From: a bacterium
GTDB taxonomy: Bacteria > Patescibacteriota > Patescibacteriia > CAIQCM01
NCBI GenBank assembly: GCA_023246535.1
Contig: JAHFIF010000052.1
Span: forward strand, 1 to 8,362
Direction: 5' to 3'
Length of the DNA stretch: 8,362 nt
In this document: positions 1 through 4,101 of the stretch, piece by piece
Layout of the letters: each line of letters opens with the position of its first letter
Numbering within the stretch: position 1 is the first letter of the stretch
Made by a program: the position numbers and the translations under genes
The notes under the pieces: generated by a model
The model's database searches: none
What the model saw: only the letters and a program-made list of their open reading frames with translations
Told to the model about the DNA's origin: nothing

Positions 1-58
1 GGACGGAGCGCAACAGCGTTCCGTCGAGATCAAGAATGACGATCCGTTTTGTTTTCAA
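1..58 (-). CDS. HAD-superfamily hydrolase, N-terminal fragment (cut by window edge)
   Basis: Only the first 19 codons lie in the window; the gene runs off the left edge. The minus-strand frame starting at the TTG at 58-56 reads MKTKRIVILDLDGTLLRSV. The stretch of hydrophobic residues followed by DLDGTLL is HAD motif I (DxDGT), which supplies the nucleophilic Asp (residue 10) and the general acid/base Asp (residue 12) in phosphatases and related phosphotransferases. Substrate cannot be told. The start is a TTG: a run of six G (69-64) lies 5 nt upstream as a Shine-Dalgarno-like site, and no ATG occurs in frame upstream before the preceding gene. It lies 13 nt downstream of the stop of the 87-aa gene, so the two are probably co-transcribed. 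The HAD assignment is firm for so short a piece because the motif is placed where the family has it; the exact start is less certain. Confidence 0.75.
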   Translation of the reverse strand, partial: MKTKRIVILDLDGTLLRSV

Positions 59-71
59 TTCAACCCCCCGT

Positions 72-335
72 CTAACCGGCCAAGAAAGCGTGATGCGGCG
101 CGCCAAGAACCGCGATGCGCTCATCGAGGATCTTCACGAATTCGCCGATCTGCTCGCGCGAGGCCAGTTTGTAAAAAACCGTATCGCCGTCAAAGATGGC
201 TTCGCGCCCGTCACCGGCCAAAAACTTATCCAGCTGAACCGCGTCCGCCAAAAGCGCGTTGAGGCGATCGCGGCAGGCGGCAATGTTGCGGGCCGTTATC
301 TTTTTGACCGGACCGGAAAAAACTTCTTCCGTCAT
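72..335 (-). CDS. hypothetical protein, 87 aa, first gene of a unit with the HAD hydrolase
   Basis: I do not recognise this protein. It is small, soluble-looking and probably mostly helical (about residues 14-40 and 58-77), with no signal peptide or membrane segment. The middle contains 'GREAIFDGDTVFYKLASREQ', the C-terminal part a helix 'IGEFVKILDERIAVL'. The minus strand is chosen over a 112-aa overlapping plus-strand frame because the minus ATG has a good ribosome binding site, AAGGAG at 346-341 with 5-nt spacing, a promoter upstream, and ordinary protein composition. The plus frame is Arg/Asn-rich and lacks a binding site. The stop is followed after 13 nt by the HAD gene start, so the two proteins are likely made together; whether they act together is unknown. 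Confidence 0.7.
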   Translation of the reverse strand: MTEEVFSGPVKKITARNIAACRDRLNALLADAVQLDKFLAGDGREAIFDGDTVFYKLASREQIGEFVKILDERIAVLGAPHHAFLAG

Positions 336-374
336 CTGTGCTCCTTCCTCGTTAGCGTCAATGAACCGCCGTAA

Positions 375-402
375 ATTTAATACGTTTTTTCCGTTTTGAC
401 AA
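375..402 (-). promoter_or_regulatory. probable sigma70-type promoter for the 87-aa/HAD unit
   Basis: Reading the minus strand, TTGTCA (402-397) is followed after 16 bp by TTAAAT (380-375), or after 17 bp by TAAATT. Predicted transcription start is near 368, giving a leader of about 33 nt with the Shine-Dalgarno site inside it. The -10 is AT-rich but not consensus. It points away from the promoter at 417-445; the two -35 boxes are 14 bp apart. Confidence 0.5.
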
Positions 403-416
403 GGGTGGGACGGTGA

Positions 417-445
417 TTGCCACGGGCGGCAAGCGGTGGTATCAT
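417..445 (+). promoter_or_regulatory. sigma70-type promoter with extended -10, upstream of the 153-aa gene
   Basis: TTGCCA (417-422), a 17-bp spacer, and TATCAT (440-445) preceded by TGG (437-439), giving an extended -10. Each hexamer differs from consensus at one position. Predicted start is near 452, leaving a leader of about 31 nt to the ATG at 483. Confidence 0.7.
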
Positions 446-482
446 CGTCATTCCGCCGAACCTTTCAAATATGAGGTGAAAG

Positions 483-944
483 ATGCTCAAAATGCCAGAC
501 CGCGTGCCGCGCATCGTTGGGCTGTTGAAAGAGATCGATGGCCACCAAATGATCGCCGGATTGGAAACGGAAACCCCGTGGGACGACCTGCTGATGAAGC
601 AAACGCGCATCATCGGCCACCACCGCTTTCTCACTTGGCTCGAGAACGACGAGACCAAAACGCTGATCGGCGCGCGGCTCGTCTTCCAGATGGACCGCTT
701 GATCACTTGGATCGAGGTCGTCTACGACGCCGTTGCCGATGGCGCCTGGGTTGTCTGGGACCGCCAAGAGCAAACCAAAGACCCCGACGAACACCGCTGT
801 TTCTGCGCCGCGATCGCCGCGAAAAAACTCGGCCTGGTGAGCGGCGAGAAACACCCGATCGCCAACGACGCTTTCATCCAGACCATCGCGACGCTCGTCG
901 AACACGCGCTCGGAATCGCCGAACGCGACCGCGTCCGCGCCTGA
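483..944 (+). CDS. hypothetical protein, 153 aa
   Basis: I do not recognise the family. The protein is soluble, mixed charge, with five tryptophans (residues 33, 52, 76, 89 and 92) and probable helices around 38-56, 68-83 and 126-146; two cysteines sit close together (residues 106 and 108, CFC). No signal peptide or membrane segment is seen. The ATG at 483 is preceded by GAGGTG (473-478) at 4-nt spacing; the next in-frame ATG at 492 would put the site too far away. It is a single-gene unit with its own promoter (417-445) and terminator (965-989). Frames overlapping it on the minus strand and in another plus frame are Arg/Pro/Asp-rich and lack binding sites, as expected of shadows. Confidence 0.8.
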   Translation: MLKMPDRVPRIVGLLKEIDGHQMIAGLETETPWDDLLMKQTRIIGHHRFLTWLENDETKTLIGARLVFQMDRLITWIEVVYDAVADGAWVVWDRQEQTKDPDEHRCFCAAIAAKKLGLVSGEKHPIANDAFIQTIATLVEHALGIAERDRVRA

Positions 945-964
945 AACGCGCCACGTCTCCTTAG

Positions 965-989
965 CCACCCCTCGGGGTGGTTTTTCTTT
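965..989 (+). terminator. intrinsic terminator of the 153-aa gene
   Basis: CCACCC (965-970), loop CTCG, GGGTGG (975-980), then TTTTTCTTT (981-989). A compact GC-rich stem followed directly by a U tract, 20 nt past the stop codon. Confidence 0.9.
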
Positions 990-1019
990 AAAAGAAAAAG
1001 CGGACCCCGTAGGATCCGC
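990..1019 (-). terminator. intrinsic terminator of the helical-repeat gene
   Basis: On the minus strand GCGGATCC (1019-1012), loop TACG, GGGTCCGC (1007-1000), an 8-bp stem with one G-U pair, then TTTTTCTTTT (999-990). The closing pair plus loop reads cUACGg, a stable UNCG-type tetraloop. It lies 22 nt past the stop at 1042 and abuts the terminator of the convergent gene. Confidence 0.9.
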
Positions 1020-1041
1020 ATCAATATCGATGATGTGGTCG

Positions 1042-2085
1042 TTAGGCGGCTGTTCCGCCCAACTGTTCGATCTCCGCCGGCGAAAGCGGACATTCGAGCA
1101 GTGCAAGGAATTCAAACGCTTGTTCGAAGTGTCTGGCGCTGAACCGCTTGAAGACGCATTGCTTTACCAACCCGTCACGCAAGTCACCGGAGGTCATTTG
1201 ACCGAAAATTTCCTTGGCCTCGCGAGGATGACATTGTTCGAAATAGGCCATCGCCACCATGCCGAGACACCGCTGCCTGACGGCGCTATCCGGATACTTG
1301 GCGATCAGGTCTTTGGCGTAGTCGAGCCGATCGTGCTCAACCAGCGCCTCAACCGACTGTTGCAAATAACTGTCGCGAACGGCGGCAGCGGAAACCAGAT
1401 CCAGAGTTTCGGAAATACTCCATATCCGCCCGTCATTCTTGGCAACGCCGCGAGCAATCTGACCGTAATTATCATCCGTCAATTCATCGCCGCGAAGCTC
1501 GACCAAGACCTTCACCATGTCGTACCTCCCCAAACTGCAAGCGCTCGCGAAGATCGAATCGAGGCACGCTTCCTTCTCCTCGCCGGCAGGCAATTGCTCG
1601 ATCAGATCCATGGCTTCGCCCAACCAACCGGCATCCGCATACGCCGCGGCAACCTTGCAGATAACCGCCGTTCGCGTCGCGCCTTCCGGAACGCGCGACA
1701 GAATGCTGGTCGTCATCAACCTGTCGTTGGTCCGCGCATATGCCGCCGCGACATCGCCAAGGAACGAATGCTTGAACTCTTCCCTCGACAAATAATCAAC
1801 GGCTTCAAAAGCGTCCTGCCGATAGCCGATGGCAAGGAGCAGCGGAATGATCTCGCGAGCAAAAGCGTCGCGATCATCACCACGAAACATCGCTGACACA
1901 TACTCGGCAGCGTGGGCCGGCTGTTTCTTTTCGATATAGAAACGCGCCAAGACCGACAACTCGTACGGTTCGAGCGGGCGCCCAAAAATCGATTCGACGA
2001 ACGCGTGGTTGAAATTCGTGCAGTTTTCAGTAAGCGCACGAAGAAGCATTGCCATCTGATTGTTGTGAAGGACCGTATTCGTCAT
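1042..2085 (-). CDS. alpha-helical repeat (TPR/PPR-like) protein, 347 aa
   Basis: The protein is built almost entirely of paired helices with a period of roughly 32-36 residues. Clear units begin near residues 109 (DVAAAYARTNDRLMTTSILS), 142 (ICKVAAAYADAGWLGEAMDL), 174 (CLDSIFASACSLGRYDMVKV), 243 (QSVEALVEHDRLDYAKDLIA) and 275 (GMVAMAYFEQCHPREAKEIF). The A-x3-A pattern, central Gly or polar turn and A/L-rich second helix are those of TPR- or PPR-like solenoids, which usually bind other proteins or, for PPR, RNA. No enzyme domain, signal peptide or membrane segment is visible, so a cytoplasmic binding role is inferred. I chose ATG 2085, not an ATG 222 nt further upstream in the same open frame, because 2085 has GGGAG (2096-2092) at 6-nt spacing and a consensus promoter at 2150-2122 that lies inside the longer frame. 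The longer frame would also translate the palindrome. The gene is divergent from the receiver-like gene. Confidence 0.85.
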   Translation of the reverse strand: MTNTVLHNNQMAMLLRALTENCTNFNHAFVESIFGRPLEPYELSVLARFYIEKKQPAHAAEYVSAMFRGDDRDAFAREIIPLLLAIGYRQDAFEAVDYLSREEFKHSFLGDVAAAYARTNDRLMTTSILSRVPEGATRTAVICKVAAAYADAGWLGEAMDLIEQLPAGEEKEACLDSIFASACSLGRYDMVKVLVELRGDELTDDNYGQIARGVAKNDGRIWSISETLDLVSAAAVRDSYLQQSVEALVEHDRLDYAKDLIAKYPDSAVRQRCLGMVAMAYFEQCHPREAKEIFGQMTSGDLRDGLVKQCVFKRFSARHFEQAFEFLALLECPLSPAEIEQLGGTAA

Positions 2086-2121
2086 GTTTTTCTCCCATTG
2101 TGAGCCATTTCTGAACCGCAA

Positions 2122-2150
2122 ATAATAGCATAAAATTGCGCTTTTGTCAA
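2122..2150 (-). promoter_or_regulatory. near-consensus promoter of the helical-repeat gene
   Basis: On minus, TTGACA (2150-2145), 17-bp spacer, TATTAT (2127-2122), preceded by TGC, an extended -10. The -35 is perfect and the -10 differs at one base. Predicted start is near 2115, leaving a leader of about 30 nt. The strongest promoter match in the window; its position fixes the gene start at 2085. Confidence 0.85.
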
Positions 2151-2162
2151 TCCTGCTTAGCC

Positions 2163-2202
2163 TTTCCTCGAGGCTTAGCCTCGAGGCTAAGCCTCGAGGA
2201 AA
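2163..2202. repeat. perfect 40-bp palindrome built from three CCTCGAGG units
   Basis: Positions 2163-2202 read identically on both strands, centred between 2182 and 2183. Inside are three copies of the 8-bp palindrome CCTCGAGG at 2166-2173, 2179-2186 and 2192-2199, each 13 bp from the next, joined by CTTAG and its complement CTAAG. A further direct copy of GCTTAGCCT lies just outside (2155-2163, compare 2173-2181). The element starts 13 bp upstream of the -35 box of the helical-repeat promoter and ends 48 bp before the -35 box of the divergent promoter, so it should not be transcribed from either. No T tract follows on either strand, so it is not a terminator. It could be an operator array, a cruciform-forming site or a small mobile palindrome. 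Confidence 0.9.
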
Positions 2203-2250
2203 AGACGAGAAAGGGGGATTATTAGAGCTTGATTCTGGCGCGTCTACGGA

Positions 2251-2279
2251 TTGACTTTTTCCATAAAATGTGTTATTAT
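2251..2279 (+). promoter_or_regulatory. near-consensus promoter of the receiver-like gene
   Basis: TTGACT (2251-2256), 17-bp spacer, TATTAT (2274-2279) preceded by TGT, an extended -10. Predicted start is near 2286, leaving an untranslated leader of about 89 nt, the longest in the window. It is the divergent partner of the promoter at 2150-2122 and has the same -10 hexamer. Confidence 0.8.
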
Positions 2280-2287
2280 TCTTGGTT

Positions 2288-2313
2288 ATTGCGTTGCGAC
2301 TTTGCAATGCGAT
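2288..2313 (+). promoter_or_regulatory. hairpin at the 5' end of the receiver-gene leader
   Basis: ATTGCGTTGC (2288-2297), loop GACTTT, GCAATGCGAT (2304-2313): a 10-bp stem with two G-U pairs. It begins within a few bases of the predicted transcription start, 62 nt before the start codon, and has no U tract. Such 5'-terminal stems often protect an mRNA from decay; it could also be part of an operator. No known riboswitch is recognised in the rest of the leader. Confidence 0.5.
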
Positions 2314-2374
2314 CAGCCCTTTCTTAACTGAAAAAGAAACAATTCAAAAAAACCGTCTGATAAGGAGACACGAC

Positions 2375-3274
2375 ATGAAGCTACAACAACTGGTTGAGGA
2401 ACAAGGCGCGGCGAAATTCGGAACGCTGTTGAAGGTGGCGCTCGACTATGCCCGCCTCTTGGAAGACGACTTCCTGCAGATCGACGACAATCCGGAGACC
2501 CGCACCCGGACGGCGCAGATGCGCCAAGTAATGTTCGAGGAATTCTGCGCCGTCTTTTCCGCTGCTGGCCTCCCGATTCCCGCGCTCGAAACAGACCTGC
2601 TCTTGGCCCTTCAACCGGCCGCTGACGATGTGATGGTCGCGGAAGCGCGAAGCACAGCCCAGCTGCTGCGCCAGCGCATGCTCCAAGCCACCCGCCGCGA
2701 CCCCGACCTCGAGGTCATGGCCGACGCGCTAGTCTTGATGCCATGGCTCTTGAAGGATTTCGGCGCGCCGCGGTTCGACCTGCGAAGCATGACCAACATC
2801 ATGCTCTACCGGGCCGGTCTCGACCCGATCCGTCCGGACTACAGCAAGATCCGATTCGGCAACGCGACCAAGGAATCGGCGCCAAAGCGGCCGCTCCACA
2901 TTCTCATCGTCGACAACGACCAAGCTGACATCGTTCGCACCGCACGCGCCTTGATGGGCTGGCCGAATGTCAAAACGCACACTATGCAGCAGTCCAGCGG
3001 TTCGGAACTCGTTCCCGACGTCCTGCTGGCTGCGGCGGCGCGCGAGATCATCGCCCGTTCGCCGGATATCGTCATCATGGACCAAGGCCTCGATCGAATC
3101 ACCGGCTCCGACCTGATCAAACTGGTCATTCAGAAACAGCGCTCCGACCAGCATATCATCTTCGTCGGCAACTCCGGCGGCGATGCTGAAGCCCTGCTCT
3201 GCGCCGGCGCGCTCGTCAATCTGAACAAAGGCCACAACCTCGAACCGCTGCGCCTCGCCATCACGCAATTCTAA
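2375..3274 (+). CDS. protein with C-terminal receiver-like (REC) domain, 299 aa
   Basis: Residues about 174-297 look like a response-regulator receiver domain: a first strand LHILIVDND with the acidic pair region (Asp180, Asp182), a third strand PDIVIMDQGL with the phospho-acceptor candidate Asp236, a fourth strand HIIFVGNSGG, and LVNLNKGHN with the conserved Lys285. The Thr/Ser expected right after strand four is replaced by Gly265 (Ser267 lies two residues on), and the Pro normally after the Lys is absent, so signalling may be altered. Residues 1-170 are helical, acidic and unrecognised; no DNA-binding or enzyme output domain follows the receiver. No histidine kinase is in the window. The ATG at 2375 has AAGGAG (2362-2367) at 7-nt spacing; an in-frame ATG at 2268-2270 falls in the promoter and is rejected. 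It is transcribed divergently from the helical-repeat gene and terminated at 3302-3332. Confidence 0.75.
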   Translation: MKLQQLVEEQGAAKFGTLLKVALDYARLLEDDFLQIDDNPETRTRTAQMRQVMFEEFCAVFSAAGLPIPALETDLLLALQPAADDVMVAEARSTAQLLRQRMLQATRRDPDLEVMADALVLMPWLLKDFGAPRFDLRSMTNIMLYRAGLDPIRPDYSKIRFGNATKESAPKRPLHILIVDNDQADIVRTARALMGWPNVKTHTMQQSSGSELVPDVLLAAAAREIIARSPDIVIMDQGLDRITGSDLIKLVIQKQRSDQHIIFVGNSGGDAEALLCAGALVNLNKGHNLEPLRLAITQF

Positions 3275-3301
3275 ACACGACACCAACCTTCCTTAGACTC
3301 G

Positions 3302-3332
3302 CCCCGCGCCGCATGGTTCGGGGTTTTTTTTT
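3302..3332 (+). terminator. intrinsic terminator of the receiver-like gene
   Basis: CCCCG (3302-3306) pairs with CGGGG (3319-3323) across a 12-nt loop that can itself form a short GG/CC stem, followed by nine T (3324-3332). It begins 27 nt after the stop codon. Confidence 0.85.
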
Positions 3333-3348
3333 AAAATTTTTTCAATTT

Positions 3349-3379
3349 AAAAAAGCGGCCTGATTTTTCATCAGACCGC
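3349..3379 (-). terminator. intrinsic terminator of the duplicated-module gene
   Basis: On minus GCGGTCTGAT (3379-3370), loop GAAAA, ATCAGGCCGC (3364-3355), a 10-bp stem with one G-U pair, followed by six T (3354-3349). It lies 25 nt past the stop at 3405 and faces the terminator at 3302-3332. Confidence 0.9.
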
Positions 3380-3404
3380 GAGACTCGATTAGAGACAGCG
3401 ATCG

Positions 3405-3959
3405 TTACGCGCCGGCGATCATGTCTGATCCGATTGAAAGAACCTTCTGCCACCAGGGAAGGGAAGCGAATGCCGCTGCGGCGCATTCCTCGCGCTCGGC
3501 CGCGCGGGCGCGGCGCTTGAGCTCGCCAATTAGCCAATCGACCTCGGCCACGTCGCAGAACACGAAACGGATCTGGCCCAAAAAGACGCATTCCAACGGA
3601 TACCGGCGCACATGCTTCTTGATGAAGTCGCGATCCTTTTGCAAAGCAACGATCAGCGCGCGCAGCTTGGCCGACCCGACGGCCGGACGCCGCTCCATTC
3701 GCAAATGCGCCATGTCGCGTGGCCGGCGATGTTTCGGCTTTTGCCGACGATACAGCGCCAATCCCTTTTCGAGTTCGACGATCAGCTCGTCAACTTCGGC
3801 GATATTCGAAACCATGCAGTGAAAACCAGGCGTTGAAATTTGCACCGGATAGCGGACAAGCATTTCTGCGAGCCGCGGCCGCCATTCGCGCAATTCCTTC
3901 ATCGTGCACCAGCGTTCGTGCGCGTTGCCGCGATCGACGACGATCTGTTTTCTGGCCAT
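3405..3959 (-). CDS. hypothetical protein with an internal duplication, 184 aa
   Basis: I do not recognise the family, but the protein consists of two diverged copies of one module of about 55 residues. Copy 1 (about 20-73) contains RYPVQISTPGFHCMVSNI then AEVDELIVELEKGL; copy 2 (about 97-157) contains RYPLECVFLGQIRFVFCDV then AEVDWLIGELKRRA. RYP lies at 36-38 and 119-121, AEVD at 54-57 and 138-141, so only a one-residue gap is needed between these anchors. Each copy reads as helix, RYP turn, two short strands, helix. The copies are joined by a basic linker (about 72-95, many Arg/Lys). No signal peptide or membrane segment is seen. The start ATG follows AAGGAGGTG (3972-3964), an almost full complement of the 16S tail, at 6-nt spacing, predicting strong translation. 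It has its own promoter region and terminator. Confidence 0.8.
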   Translation of the reverse strand: MARKQIVVDRGNAHERWCTMKELREWRPRLAEMLVRYPVQISTPGFHCMVSNIAEVDELIVELEKGLALYRRQKPKHRRPRDMAHLRMERRPAVGSAKLRALIVALQKDRDFIKKHVRRYPLECVFLGQIRFVFCDVAEVDWLIGELKRRARAAEREECAAAAFASLPWWQKVLSIGSDMIAGA

Positions 3960-3971
3960 GCGCCACCTCCT

Positions 3972-4035
3972 TAATGATATTGATTACCAAAGAACTCTTT
4001 CGTCAAAAATTACTATAAAATCGTCTGGGCGTCAA
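3972..4035 (-). promoter_or_regulatory. probable promoter and operator-like repeats of the 184-aa gene
   Basis: On minus, TTGACG (4035-4030) is followed after 17 bp by TAATTT (4012-4007), a fair sigma70-type match with a weak -10. A second TTGACG sits at 4006-4001 without a convincing -10. Downstream are AAAGAACTCTTT (3989-4000, five-base arms around AC) and TAATGATATTGATTA (3972-3986, five of seven pairs matching), the latter touching the Shine-Dalgarno site. These could be operators acting just after the promoter, but short AT-rich inverted repeats arise by chance. Confidence 0.4.
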
Positions 4036-4046
4036 CCCCCGAACAG

Positions 4047-4075
4047 AAAAACAGACCCGCTGAAGAGTCTGTTTT
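4047..4075 (-). terminator. intrinsic terminator of polA
   Basis: On minus AACAGACTC (4073-4065), loop TTCAGC, GGGTCTGTT (4058-4050), a 9-bp stem with one G-U pair, extended by A-T pairs into a T run (4051-4047). It starts about 27 nt after the polA stop codon and just upstream of the 184-aa gene's promoter. Confidence 0.85.
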
Positions 4076-4101
4076 CCCGATTGGATATTCGTTGTCAGAT
4101 A

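Noticed and set aside
36..374. Plus-strand 112-aa open frame
   Set aside because: It is antisense to the 87-aa gene and the HAD start, lacks a binding site and has shadow-like composition.
396..401. Perfect TTGACA on plus as a -35 box
   Set aside because: No -10 lies 16-18 bp downstream; the TTGCCA at 417 with an extended -10 explains the gene better.
465..1115. Minus-strand 216-aa frame and a plus 183-aa frame (413-964)
   Set aside because: Both overlap the 153-aa gene in other frames, run through promoters or terminators, and are Arg/Asp/Pro-rich.
1030..1896. Plus-strand 288-aa open frame
   Set aside because: Antisense to the helical-repeat gene; it starts inside the terminator region and has no promoter or binding site.
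2163..2202. The palindrome as a bidirectional terminator or CRISPR-like repeat
   Set aside because: No T tract follows on either strand, it lies upstream of both genes, and the 5-bp joints between units are too short to be spacers.
2086..2307. 74-residue N-terminal extension of the helical-repeat protein
   Set aside because: It would translate the gene's own promoter and the palindrome; the ATG at 2085 has the Shine-Dalgarno site and sits correctly behind the promoter.
2270..2374. 35-residue N-terminal extension of the receiver-like protein
   Set aside because: Its start falls within the promoter spacer; the ATG at 2375 has AAGGAG at 7 nt.
2729..3286. Minus-strand 185-aa open frame
   Set aside because: Antisense to the receiver-like domain with low-complexity Asp/Arg/Val composition and no start signals.
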